Shown in pieces: positions 9,298 to 17,618 of a stretch of 53,976 nucleotides of DNA; position 1 is the first letter of the stretch; each line of letters opens with the position of its first letter. The translations under genes and the position numbers were made by a program. Below the pieces are notes generated by a model. That model saw only the letters and a list, made by a program, of their open reading frames with translations, did not search any database and was not told the DNA's origin. Source of the stretch: DATJBF01 sp035515475 (GTDB lineage: Bacteria; Verrucomicrobiota; Verrucomicrobiia; Palsa-1439); contig DATJBF010000058.1 in assembly GCA_035515475.1 (NCBI GenBank), positions 1 through 53,976 of the forward strand, read 5' to 3'.

Positions 9298-9839
9298 TGA
9301 TGGCGCAGGGAATCATCGTCGCGGCGGTTGTGAGCGCAGCCTGGATCCTGGCTCAGAACCTGTTCATGCACGTGCGGCCCGCCGAGAACCGTTTCAAAGC
9401 CATGGTTGTCGGTTACTTGTTGAGCCTGCCGTTCGTCCTCCTTGTCTACCACTGGACGCCATCGCCGGTCCCGGAATCCGTCACCGAATCGCCGGCCCTG
9501 GGGTTATTTCAGGCTTACCTGCTCCATCTGCTCCTGTTTTTCTGTTACGCCGAGTGCTTTTATCACGTGGAACGTTCCGTGACGTTGCGGTTGTTGGTGG
9601 AAATCCTGCAGCACGGGGACGAACCGGCGCCTCTTCAAGCTATCCGGGACCGCTACAACGTCGAGGGCATGATCCGCGAACGCCTGGAGGTGTTGCGCGA
9701 GAACGGGTTCGTCGAACGGGTCGATGATTCCTGGCGGCTCCTTTTCAAGGGGGCGGCGCTGGCGCGGGTAACAGTCGTCACGGCCTGGGTATTTCAAATC
9801 CGCCCCCAACACGAACGCCTGGATACCCGGAAAAAATGA
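9297..9839 (+). CDS. Membrane protein with C-terminal winged-helix-like domain (second of pair)
   Basis: Also 180 aa, starting at ATG 9297 within the stop of the previous gene; ATG 9300 is the alternative. Three hydrophobic helices occupy residues about 3-20, 38-55 and 68-88. The tail repeats the same pattern as its neighbour: LLVEILQHGDEPA, RDRYNVEGMIRERLEVL, NGFVERVDDSWRLLFKG. The shared architecture and translational coupling indicate an ancient duplication and perhaps a heterodimer. The frame is open well upstream of the chosen start, but that part is antiparallel or out of frame with the first gene and is not credible. Confidence 0.8.
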   Translation: MMAQGIIVAAVVSAAWILAQNLFMHVRPAENRFKAMVVGYLLSLPFVLLVYHWTPSPVPESVTESPALGLFQAYLLHLLLFFCYAECFYHVERSVTLRLLVEILQHGDEPAPLQAIRDRYNVEGMIRERLEVLRENGFVERVDDSWRLLFKGAALARVTVVTAWVFQIRPQHERLDTRKK

Positions 9840-9882
9840 AGCTTTACTTCACGCTTCGACAACTACGAAGATAATCGCGACC

Positions 9883-10851
9883 ATGGCGTCCCAGTATCAG
9901 GAATTCGACCGGTCGCGGCTGAAGCTCAAGCCGTTGGCCGAGCGTGTGAACGATCTTCCAATCCGTCATTGGGTGACTGCCAACGAAGCCCCGCTCCCCT
10001 TCGAGCATCCGCATTTACCCGTCCTCGCTGCCCGAATTGTCGCCGCCCGCCAGCGCGGCGCGGCGGTGATCCTGATGATGGGGGCCCACGTGTTGCGCGC
10101 CGGCGTCAACGCCCACATCATCGACCTGATCGAGCGCGGCCTGCTCACGCACGTTGCGATGAACGGCGCGTGCCCGATTCACGAATTCGAACTCGCCCGA
10201 ACGGGTGCCACAACGGAGAGCGTGGCGCGTTACATCCGCACCGGCGAATTCGGCTTGTGGACGGAAACCGGCGAACTGAACGATGTCGTTCGCGATGCCG
10301 CGAAGAACGGGCTGGGGTTCGGCGAGGGCGTGGGAAAATTCATCGTGGAAAGCGCATTCCCCCACAAGAACCTCAGTGTCCTGGCTGCCGCCTATCGCCA
10401 GAGAGTGCCTGCCACCGTGCACGTGGGTATCGGTTACGACATTGTCCACGAGCACGCCAACTTCGACGCGGCGGCCGCGGGCGCGGCCAGCTACCGCGAC
10501 TTCCTGATCTTCGCCAGGTCGGTGGAGAATTTGGAAGGCGGCGTGTTGCTGGCGTTCGGCTCGGCGGTCATGGCGCCCGAGGTTTACCTCAAGGCGCTGG
10601 CGATGGTCCGCAACGTGGCAGCCCAAGATAGACGCACGATCCAAAACTTCACCACGGCGGTTTTCGACCTTATCAAGATCGAAGGCGATTGGCACGAAGA
10701 AGCCCAAAAGTCGAACCCACAATATTATTACCGCCCGTGGAAAACAATCCTTGTGCGGACCGTTGCTGATGGGGGCGAAAGCTTCTATTTCTGCGGCGAC
10801 CACCGGGCGACGTTTCCCGCGCTCCACCACCTGTTGGTGCCGAGCCGATAG
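9883..10851 (+). CDS. Deoxyhypusine-synthase-like (DHS-fold) protein
   Basis: A 322-aa soluble protein. Its blocks (MMGAHVLRAG, LIERGLLTHVAMNGA, IHEFEL, a central GLGFGEGVGKFI, and TVHVGIGYDIVHEHAN) resemble a bacterial family related to the deoxyhypusine synthase NAD-binding fold. That family is not expected to modify eIF5A. The catalytic Lys of true deoxyhypusine synthase was not identified. Function is unknown. Family members are often seen near cell-envelope sugar genes (recollection, not verified here). It is 43 nt after the winged-helix pair and 14 nt before a GT-C-like gene. Confidence 0.7.
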   Translation: MASQYQEFDRSRLKLKPLAERVNDLPIRHWVTANEAPLPFEHPHLPVLAARIVAARQRGAAVILMMGAHVLRAGVNAHIIDLIERGLLTHVAMNGACPIHEFELARTGATTESVARYIRTGEFGLWTETGELNDVVRDAAKNGLGFGEGVGKFIVESAFPHKNLSVLAAAYRQRVPATVHVGIGYDIVHEHANFDAAAAGAASYRDFLIFARSVENLEGGVLLAFGSAVMAPEVYLKALAMVRNVAAQDRRTIQNFTTAVFDLIKIEGDWHEEAQKSNPQYYYRPWKTILVRTVADGGESFYFCGDHRATFPALHHLLVPSR

Positions 10852-10865
10852 GACTTCTCAACGAG

Positions 10866-12497
10866 ATGCAACCCGGACGAATGGTGGCCACGCCCAGCAG
10901 CGATTCGATCCAGGTCCCTCGAGCGGCCGGTGACCGGAAACTTGCGTACCTGCTCGTGCTCATTTTCGCCTGCGTCAGCTGGATCGGGGTGTCGCATCAC
11001 GAGATGTGGCGGGACGAACTTCAGGCCTGGACCATTGCCCGCGACAGTTCGTCGCTCGTCGAACTCTGGCGCAACATGCGCGTCGAAGCCCATCCCATGT
11101 TGTGGCACACCCTGCTCTTCGTTCTCACCAGGTTCACGCTGAACCCCGTCGCCATGCAGGGCCTCCATTGGTTGATTGCCGTGGCCTCGGTCTATTTGTT
11201 CGTCCGGCTTTCTCCCTTTACGCGACTCCAGAAGGTCCTCTTTTGTTTCGGGTACTATCCGTTGTACGAGTACTGCGCGCTCTCCCGCAACTACAGCCTG
11301 TGCATGTTGTTCCTGTTTTTGTTCTGCGTGCTGGTCCAGCGGCAGCCGCGCAATTATATCGCCCTGGCCTGCGTCATCGGTCTGTTGGCCTGCTCGCATT
11401 ATTACGATTGGGCGATCGTCCTGGCCCTCGTTGCCGTGCTGATCGCCGACGGCGTCGGCAACCCCGCTGAGCGGGCGCACCTTCGAGAGCATGGACACAC
11501 GGCCATTGCCGCCGCCGCGATCGTCCTGTTATTCCAGGCGTTCGCGATCGCGGAGGCGTGGAACTACTTCGGCCACATCCCCCCCGGAAAGTCGTTGGGC
11601 CACGACCCCGTCTCGATGGGCGCGGCGTTGTCGTTTGAATGGCGCGCGCTTTTCCCGATCCCCATCACCAATCTCACGTCATTCTTGTGGAACACAAATT
11701 GCGTCGCCGACGCTTCATCGGTGGGACTGGCAATCGCCATGGTTCTCTCCCCCTTGCTGCTGATCCTGTTCCTGGTCGTCTTCTGGCGGCGCGATCGTCG
11801 CGCATTCCTGTTGTATGGTTTGGGCACGCTGCTTCTCTGGGGCGGACAGCTTGCGGTCGGGTTCGGAGGATTGCGTCACATGGGCAAGCACTACTTGCTG
11901 CTGTTGGCCAGTTGGTGGCTGGCATCGAGCGGGTCCCCGTGGCCCGGTCTCGACGGATTCCGCGGATCGTGGGGGCGCCGGGCCGAGTCGCTGGCGAGCG
12001 GACTCATCACCGTGATCCTTGCGGCCCAGCTCATAGGAGGCGCGCTCTGCTACTGGGGCGATATGCAACACATTTTCTCCGCAGCCGAGCCGGCCGTGCA
12101 GGCCCTCACTGACCGGGGACTCGCCGATATGCCGATCGCCGTCAGTCCCGATGCGCTTGCCACCTCAATCTCGGCCTACTTGGGCAGGAAAGTCTACGCC
12201 GTCGACAGCGGGAGAATGCAAGGCTTCACCTCGTGGGACAGCGCGTACTACACGGAGACCAACAGTTCCGTCGTGGCGCTGCAGAAAACAGTCGGCTTGT
12301 TGTCGGGGGCAACCAACCGGCTCTTTCTGATTTCGGGCGGCGGCGACATCGTGGTTCAGCAAGGTGGGAAACTGGTGTCGATCCAACGGGCGGTGTTTTG
12401 GAGACACTTCCAAATCACCAAGCTGGCAGAATTCAGCCAGACTTTGACCGACGAAAGATTCTGGATCTATCTGGTTGAAAGGCTTCCGGGCACCTGA
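10866..12497 (+). CDS. GT-C-like multispanning membrane protein
   Basis: A 543-aa protein with about ten hydrophobic helices. The first extracytoplasmic loop contains HHEMWRDELQAW, an arrangement with Asp-Glu after helix 1 that recurs in GT-C-type glycosyltransferases. The loop is followed by HPMLWH. The last 130 residues form a soluble domain. Likely a polyprenyl-phosphate-sugar-dependent transferase; acceptor unknown. It is the last gene of the run starting at 6922, with a 94-nt gap before the next cluster. Confidence 0.85.
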   Translation: MQPGRMVATPSSDSIQVPRAAGDRKLAYLLVLIFACVSWIGVSHHEMWRDELQAWTIARDSSSLVELWRNMRVEAHPMLWHTLLFVLTRFTLNPVAMQGLHWLIAVASVYLFVRLSPFTRLQKVLFCFGYYPLYEYCALSRNYSLCMLFLFLFCVLVQRQPRNYIALACVIGLLACSHYYDWAIVLALVAVLIADGVGNPAERAHLREHGHTAIAAAAIVLLFQAFAIAEAWNYFGHIPPGKSLGHDPVSMGAALSFEWRALFPIPITNLTSFLWNTNCVADASSVGLAIAMVLSPLLLILFLVVFWRRDRRAFLLYGLGTLLLWGGQLAVGFGGLRHMGKHYLLLLASWWLASSGSPWPGLDGFRGSWGRRAESLASGLITVILAAQLIGGALCYWGDMQHIFSAAEPAVQALTDRGLADMPIAVSPDALATSISAYLGRKVYAVDSGRMQGFTSWDSAYYTETNSSVVALQKTVGLLSGATNRLFLISGGGDIVVQQGGKLVSIQRAVFWRHFQITKLAEFSQTLTDERFWIYLVERLPGT

Positions 12498-12553
12498 TTC
12501 CCTCGGCTCGCGCCATTCGGACAGCGCTCCTGCCCGGTGGAGGGAATTAGGGC

Positions 12554-12583
12554 TTCCCATCGGAGTCACAATTTGGATAAAAT
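12554..12583 (+). promoter_or_regulatory. Candidate sigma-70 promoter for the 12.6-16.9 kb operon
   Basis: TTCCCA (12554-12559), an 18-bp spacer and TAAAAT (12578-12583). The -10 box ends only 8 nt before the ATG at 12592, implying an almost leaderless transcript. No strong Shine-Dalgarno sequence is visible. Confidence 0.45.
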
Positions 12584-12591
12584 GAGATGAA

Positions 12592-13590
12592 ATGCCAACG
12601 AACGCTTCCCCTCAAACCGTCTACGTGACCGGCGGCGCTGGTTACGTCGGCGCCGTGCTCGTGCCCAAGCTGCTGGCCGCAGGCTACCGGGTCCGCGTGC
12701 TCGACCTGTTCATGTACGGCGAGGACGTGCTGCCGAAACATCCCCACCTCGATGTGATCAAAGGCGACCTCCGCGACGCCAGCTTGTTGCAAAAGACCAT
12801 CCCCGGCTCCGACGCCGTCATTCATTTGGCGTGCATCTCGAATGACCCGAGCTTCGAGCTCAACCCCGCGCTGGGCAAGTCCATCAATTTCGATGCGTTC
12901 GAGCCGCTGGTGAAAATCGCGCGGGACAGCGGCGTGAAACGGTTCATCTATGCGTCCAGTTCGAGCGTGTACGGAGTCAAGAAGGAGGCCAACGTCACGG
13001 AGGATCTTCCCCTGGAGCCGCTCACGGACTACTCGAAATACAAGGCGATGTGCGAGGAAGTCCTCACGAAGTATTACGCGCCCGGCTTTTCCTGCGTCAC
13101 GATCCGCCCCGCCACGGTGTGTGGCTATTCGCCGCGTCTGCGCCTCGATCTCACGGTGAACATCCTCACCAATCACGCGATCAACAAGGGCAAGATCACC
13201 GTCTTCGGCGGCGAGCAACTCCGGCCAAACCTGCACATCGACGACATGGCCGATCTGTATTTGCGCCTCCTCGAAGCTCCCGACCAGCAGATCGACCGAA
13301 AAACCTGGAATGCGGGCTACCACAACCTCAAGGTGCGCGAGATCGCCGAGTTGGTCCGCCGGGTCATCGGCCAGAAGGTCGAAATCGTGACGGAACCCAC
13401 CAACGACAATCGCTCGTACCAGGTCTCGTCGGAGAAGATCGCCCGGGAATTTGGTTTCAAACCAAAACGCGCCGTCGAAGACGCCGTCCACGATCTCAAA
13501 GCCGCGTTTGACGGCGGGCGAATCCCCAACCCGATGACCGACATTCGGTATTACAACATCAAGACGATGCAGGCCATCCACCTGCAGTGA
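12592..13590 (+). CDS. NAD-dependent epimerase/dehydratase (extended SDR)
   Basis: A 332-aa extended short-chain dehydrogenase. The Rossmann motif VTGGAGYVGA is at about residues 10-19, and the catalytic Tyr-x3-Lys is in DYSKYKAM, preceded by the Ser run YASSSSVYG. It would act on a nucleotide-sugar (4-epimerisation, dehydration or reduction); the substrate cannot be told. It is close in sequence style to the SDR at 32831-33775 (VTGGAGYLGSTLVP), so the two are probable paralogues in opposite operons. Its stop overlaps the GTG option of the next gene. Confidence 0.92.
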   Translation: MPTNASPQTVYVTGGAGYVGAVLVPKLLAAGYRVRVLDLFMYGEDVLPKHPHLDVIKGDLRDASLLQKTIPGSDAVIHLACISNDPSFELNPALGKSINFDAFEPLVKIARDSGVKRFIYASSSSVYGVKKEANVTEDLPLEPLTDYSKYKAMCEEVLTKYYAPGFSCVTIRPATVCGYSPRLRLDLTVNILTNHAINKGKITVFGGEQLRPNLHIDDMADLYLRLLEAPDQQIDRKTWNAGYHNLKVREIAELVRRVIGQKVEIVTEPTNDNRSYQVSSEKIAREFGFKPKRAVEDAVHDLKAAFDGGRIPNPMTDIRYYNIKTMQAIHLQ

Positions 13591-13601
13591 GGCTGAGGGA
13601 C

Positions 13602-15182
13602 ATGGTCATCGGCGTTGACTTCGACAATACCATTGTCAGCTACGACGACTTGCTCCGGCAACTCGCCCAAGAACGCGGTCTGATCGATACCCGCAGTCTG
13701 ACGGGAAAGAAATCGATCCGCGACCGGATCCGCCGGCTGCCCGACGGAGAGATCGAGTGGCAGAAGCTGCAGGCCCTGCTCTACGGCTCCCGCATGAGCG
13801 AGGCCCAATTGATCGCCGGCGTGCCCGAGTTCTTTCGCGCCTGCCGTCAACGTCACGTCCACGCCGTCATCGTCAGCCACAAGACGGAACGTTCGGGCTA
13901 CGACGACACGCACGCCAATCTGCGCGAAGCGGCCCTGTCATGGATGAAGGCGCACGGCTTCTTTGACCCTGACGGCCTCGGCCTCCGGCCCGAAGACGTT
14001 CATTTCGCCAGCACCCGCGCCGAGAAAATCGAAGCGATCAAACGCCTCGGATGCACGGTCTTCGTGGACGATCTTGAAGAGACCTACCTCGAACCGTCGT
14101 TCCCCCCGGAGATTGAGAAGGTCCTGTTCGCCCCGCACGGACACCCGCCGCTGCCGGGCGTGCACGTTTGCCGTTCCTGGAGCGACATCCGCGAACATGT
14201 TTTTCACGAAACGGCCGACGCGTTTTCCCGGCTGCTCGGTCAACCGGTGCCGACGCTCGAGTGGATCGGTGGCGGGGGAAACAGCCGCATCTACAAGCTG
14301 CCGGGCCCGCACGCCGGGAAGGTGTACTTCGGGCAGCGCCGCCACGACCGCAACCGGCTCGAAGTCGAGTTCCACGCCCTACAGTTTCTCTGGAACCACG
14401 GCGTGCGCTGCGTTCCGAAACCGATCGCAGCCGATGCCCAGACCGGTCATGCCGTATACGAGTTCATCGATGGATCGAGGTTGTCCGGGGCCGACGCGAC
14501 CGAAGCCGACATCGACGACGCCGTCGACTTCCTGGCCGCGCTCAAGCGGCTCGCATCCGACCCGGATGCGGCGGCGCTCCCGCCGGCCGCCGAGGCGTGT
14601 TTCTCGACGCAGGCGATCATCGAAAACCTGCAGGCCCGACTGGCCCGCGTCGCGGCTGCCCCACCGCTCCAGGAGTTTCTCAACGACAGTTTCCGGCCGA
14701 CCTTGAAGCGAATGACCGAACGGCTGCCGCCGGACGGAGAGTTGCCGCTCGAACAACGAACGCTCAGCCCGTCGGACTTCGGGTTTCACAATGCGCTGCG
14801 CCGGCCCGACGGCCGGCTGCTATTTCTCGACTTCGAGTATTTCGGCTGGGACGATCCCGCGAAGATGATCAGCGATTTTCTCCTCCACCCTGCGCTGGAG
14901 CTGCCCGAGCCCCTGAAGCGGCGGTTCGTCACGGGCATCTATCGGCGGTTGGACGCGAACAAAAGTCTGGCAAAGCGCGTCGAGACTGTTTATCCATTGT
15001 TTGGCCTCAAATGGTGCCTGATCATGCTCAACGAGTTCGTGCCCGAGGATTGGCAGCGTCGCGGCTTCGCCAGCGGCGGCAGCCTCGACCGCGTCGCGGC
15101 CCAGACGCGGCAACTCGACAAGGCGCGACGGATGCTGGCCCGGATCGAACGCGAATATGAAGGTTTCCCCTATCGAGATTAA
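13602..15182 (+). CDS. HAD-like phosphatase / aminoglycoside-phosphotransferase-like fusion protein
   Basis: A 526-aa two-domain protein from ATG 13602; a GTG at 13587 would add five residues. Residues 1-200 are HAD-like: motif I is VDFDNT (D6, D8) and a late acidic motif is VFVDDLEE (D156-D157). Residues 215-510 resemble the APH/choline-kinase fold: a nucleotide-loop-like GGGGNSRIYKL, a catalytic-loop-like SDFGFHN (D392, N397) and LDFEYFGWDD (D410), the Mg-binding Asp. One polypeptide may therefore phosphorylate and dephosphorylate sugar or alcohol substrates. The HAD part could supply the GmhB-type phosphatase otherwise missing from the heptose pathway here; that is inference. The last 26 nt overlap the transketolase gene. 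Confidence 0.85.
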   Translation: MVIGVDFDNTIVSYDDLLRQLAQERGLIDTRSLTGKKSIRDRIRRLPDGEIEWQKLQALLYGSRMSEAQLIAGVPEFFRACRQRHVHAVIVSHKTERSGYDDTHANLREAALSWMKAHGFFDPDGLGLRPEDVHFASTRAEKIEAIKRLGCTVFVDDLEETYLEPSFPPEIEKVLFAPHGHPPLPGVHVCRSWSDIREHVFHETADAFSRLLGQPVPTLEWIGGGGNSRIYKLPGPHAGKVYFGQRRHDRNRLEVEFHALQFLWNHGVRCVPKPIAADAQTGHAVYEFIDGSRLSGADATEADIDDAVDFLAALKRLASDPDAAALPPAAEACFSTQAIIENLQARLARVAAAPPLQEFLNDSFRPTLKRMTERLPPDGELPLEQRTLSPSDFGFHNALRRPDGRLLFLDFEYFGWDDPAKMISDFLLHPALELPEPLKRRFVTGIYRRLDANKSLAKRVETVYPLFGLKWCLIMLNEFVPEDWQRRGFASGGSLDRVAAQTRQLDKARRMLARIEREYEGFPYRD

Positions 15183-15987
15183 GCTCGACCAACGCTCGCG
15201 GGACTTGCGCAAGCTGATCGTGCAAGGCATCGCCGGCGGCCGGCGCGGGCACATCGGCTCCGCGTTTTCGCTGGTCGAAATCTTGCGCGTGCTCTACGAC
15301 GACGTGCTGCAGTATGACCCGAAGAACCCCGAGTGGCCGCAGCGTGACCGGTGCATCTTGAGCAAGGGGCACGGTTGCCTGGCTCTGTACGCCGTGCTGG
15401 TGGACAAGGGGTTCCTGCCGGCGGCGGAACTCGAAAGATTCTGCAAGAGCGACGGTATCCTGGGTGGCCATCCGGAGGCCCACAAGGTGCCCGGCGTCGA
15501 GGCGTCGACCGGCAGCCTCGGACACGGTTTGGCCATCGGCGTCGGCATGGCGTTGAACGCCCACATCGATAAATCCTCCCATCGTGTGTTCGTGATCGTC
15601 AGCGACGGCGAATCGCAGGAAGGCTCGACGTGGGAAGCGGCCTTGTGCGCGGCCAAACACAAGCTGGCGCACCTCACCGTGCTCGTGGATTACAACAAAC
15701 AGCAGTCCTACGGTACGATTGCCGAGGTGCTCGACCTGGAACCGTTCGCCGACAAATGGCGCAGCTTCGGGTTCGCCGTCACCGAGGTCAACGGCCACAG
15801 CGTGGAGGAGTTGCGCGCGGCGCTGGCGCGCGTGCCCCTCGACCCGCAGAAACCGACCGCCATCATTTGCCACACGGTGAAAGGCAAAGGCATCAGTTTC
15901 TGCGAGGGCAACCTCTCGTGGCACCACAAGACCAAGGTGACGGACGAGGAAATCAAGGCGTTGTACGCCGAGTTGGAGCCCCGCTGA
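15157..15987 (+). CDS. Transketolase, N-terminal (TPP-binding) subunit
   Basis: A 276-aa split-type transketolase subunit. The thiamine-diphosphate/Mg motif runs from SDGESQEGS (D150-G151-E152) to N180. The conserved histidines GHIGSA (H32) and SKGHG (H72) are present. With the next gene it would form a complete transketolase moving two-carbon units between sugar phosphates, for example making sedoheptulose 7-phosphate, the entry compound of heptose nucleotide synthesis. An alternative seen in some polysaccharide clusters is addition of a two-carbon branch to a keto-sugar nucleotide. It starts inside the previous gene and overlaps the next by one base. Confidence 0.95.
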   Translation: MKVSPIEIKLDQRSRDLRKLIVQGIAGGRRGHIGSAFSLVEILRVLYDDVLQYDPKNPEWPQRDRCILSKGHGCLALYAVLVDKGFLPAAELERFCKSDGILGGHPEAHKVPGVEASTGSLGHGLAIGVGMALNAHIDKSSHRVFVIVSDGESQEGSTWEAALCAAKHKLAHLTVLVDYNKQQSYGTIAEVLDLEPFADKWRSFGFAVTEVNGHSVEELRAALARVPLDPQKPTAIICHTVKGKGISFCEGNLSWHHKTKVTDEEIKALYAELEPR

Positions 15988-16916
15988 TGCGTCAGACCTG
16001 CATGAACATGGTGTACGAACTGGCGAAGCAAGACCCGCGCGTGGTGTTCATCGGCTCCGATCTCGGGGTCGGAACGCTCAAGCAATTCAAGGCCGAGATG
16101 CCGGATCGCTATTACATGGAGGGCGTGAGCGAGCAGAACATCATCGGCATGGCCGCCGGGTTCGCCCTGGAAGGCAGAGTGGTCTATTTCAACACCATCG
16201 CCACGTTTATCACCCGCCGGTGTTTCGAGCAGGTCGTCATCGATTTGTGCCTGCACAACGTCCCCGTCCGCCTCATTGGCAGCGGCGGCGGGATGGTGTA
16301 CGCACCTCTCGGCCCGACCCATCTGGCGGTCGAAGACATCGCGATTTTCCGGGCGGTGCCCAACATGACGATCGTCGCCCCCGCCGACGCCAATGAGATG
16401 CGCCGGTTCATGTTGCAGAGCCTGAATCACCCCGGCCCCATCTACATTCGGCTTGGGAAAGGCGGCGATCCGATCGTCACCCCGGACAGCCAGCAGTTTG
16501 TCATTGGCCGGACCTACAGTCTCCGCGAGGGGAAAGACGCGCTGATCGTGACCACCGGCGTCACGGCGAAAACGTCGCTGGACGCAGCGACGGCGTTGGC
16601 GCAGCAGGGCATCGAAGCCGGCGTTCTTCACGTACCCACGGTCAAACCGCTCGATGCCGACGCGATTCTCAAGTGGGCCGCCGGTGTCCCGGTCATCGTG
16701 ACCATCGAGGAGCACACGGTGATCGGCGGGCTGGGCAGTGCCGTGGCGGAATTGATCGCCGAGGCGAGTTTCTCGCCGGCCAAACGCTTCAGACGACTCG
16801 GCATACCGGACGTGTTCCCCGACCGGTACGGCTCGCAAGCCTCGTTGATGGAACGGTACAACATCACTGCCAGCCATCTGGCCAAGACTATTCAGCAGCT
16901 CCTCGGCACGATCTGA
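15987..16916 (+). CDS. Transketolase, C-terminal (pyrimidine-binding) subunit
   Basis: A 309-aa partner subunit starting at ATG 15987 within the stop of the N-terminal subunit (TGATG). The catalytic Glu that activates TPP is in EGVSEQNIIGMAAG (E49). The transketolase C-terminal domain follows (VPTVKPLD, EEHTVIGGLGSAVAE). The tight coupling means equal production of the two halves. It ends the operon; palindromic sequence follows. Confidence 0.95.
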   Translation: MRQTCMNMVYELAKQDPRVVFIGSDLGVGTLKQFKAEMPDRYYMEGVSEQNIIGMAAGFALEGRVVYFNTIATFITRRCFEQVVIDLCLHNVPVRLIGSGGGMVYAPLGPTHLAVEDIAIFRAVPNMTIVAPADANEMRRFMLQSLNHPGPIYIRLGKGGDPIVTPDSQQFVIGRTYSLREGKDALIVTTGVTAKTSLDAATALAQQGIEAGVLHVPTVKPLDADAILKWAAGVPVIVTIEEHTVIGGLGSAVAELIAEASFSPAKRFRRLGIPDVFPDRYGSQASLMERYNITASHLAKTIQQLLGTI

Positions 16917-16924
16917 ACGGTGTT

Positions 16925-16995
16925 GGTAGGGCCGCGCTGCGCCGCGGCCACGGGATCAGACGCGGGGCACCGCATCCCTACCGTTCTAAACGGTA
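16925..16995. repeat. Palindromic intergenic element after the transketolase genes
   Basis: GGTAGGG (16925-16931) pairs with CCCTACC (16976-16982), with a GC-rich inner hairpin (CCGCG/CGCGG). A second perfect hairpin follows at once: TACCGTT-CTA-AACGGTA (16979-16995). The layout resembles dispersed REP-like elements; the second hairpin could also help end transcription, though no strong T tract follows. Confidence 0.5.
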
Positions 16996-17037
16996 CGAAT
17001 CTGCTTTTCGTCGAGGTTTATCGTCCGTGCTTCGCGC

Positions 17038-17066
17038 TTGCCCCATCAGCGTTCAGCGTTCATAAT
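17038..17066 (+). promoter_or_regulatory. Candidate promoter of the decayed DndC-like frame
   Basis: TTGCCC (17038-17043), a 17-bp spacer and CATAAT (17061-17066), 9 nt before the ATG at 17076. The same close -10/ATG spacing is seen at other genes in the window, which supports 17076 as a genuine ancestral start. Confidence 0.4.
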
Positions 17067-17075
17067 CGCCCCGCG

Positions 17076-17237
17076 ATGGGGGCTTCAGGCTACAAGGCGA
17101 TCAAGGACTCGCTTCGTCAATTGTACCTCGGCGATCCGCGCCCGTGGCTGGTCGAAATCCGAAGCGGAGTCCGCGAGACGCTGCACGCTGTGTATTGGCG
17201 GCAACCCAGCGAGAGTTTCCTCGCCGCCGCGTTTTAA
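17076..17237 (+). pseudogene. Remnant resembling the N-terminus of a DndC/PAPS-reductase-like protein
   Basis: A 53-codon frame. Its first 25 residues (SLRQLYLGDPRPWLV) strongly recall the start of DndC-type sulfurtransferases of DNA phosphorothioation. In that family this text is followed at once by the PP-loop SGGKDS. Here the corresponding positions read EIRSGVRETL, so the nucleotide-binding loop is lost, and a stop follows about 18 codons later. A full protein would be about 500 aa. Identification rests on remembered family consensus; a chance or unrelated short protein cannot be excluded. Confidence 0.4.
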
Positions 17238-17618
17238 GGAACGGGTGCCGGCGAAGACATGGACATTGCAATCCGTCGGGCTAGATACGAATCCGACCAG
17301 CTTCAGGCGGACTATCAACGCCGCAGGAAGGAGATCGAAGCTCGCCGGCAAGTGCAAGCTAACGCTCCGCTGCTTCTCAATGTCGCCTTGGTCGTAACGG
17401 ACTGAGAGTCGCTTTGGCCACCCACTGAACCTTGTGCCGGTTCAATCCCGTGTTTGGAATCGAACTCAAAGTGCCTTCCGCCAGTGCGTCCCACAACGGA
17501 TGTGTTTCTTCATCGTACTCCGGTGGTTGCCGCTTGGCTAGATCATGCAAGCAACATGCCGCCAGCCGCTCAGAAGCATTGACTCTGGGCCCTCAAATTA
17601 GGACACTATCGTTCCACT

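Larger units (their letters stand above)
16917..17618. other. 702-bp relic region between operons
   Basis: No intact gene. It contains palindromic sequence at 16925-16995, then a promoter-like element and a short frame resembling the N-terminus of a DndC-type enzyme (17076-17237). A 48-codon frame at 17259-17405 follows. A minus-strand fragment without a start (about 17377-17580) contains protein-like text such as LHDLAKRQPPEYDEETHP. A weak promoter-like TTGACT lies near 17579, ahead of the methyltransferase gene. The mix looks like the scar of a lost mobile or defence segment. Confidence 0.5.

Noticed and set aside
17259..17405. 48-codon frame with RRARYES...DYQRRRKEIEARRQ, vaguely like part of a serine recombinase
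   Set aside because: Too short and too charged to assign; overlapped by a minus-strand fragment. Kept only as part of the relic region.
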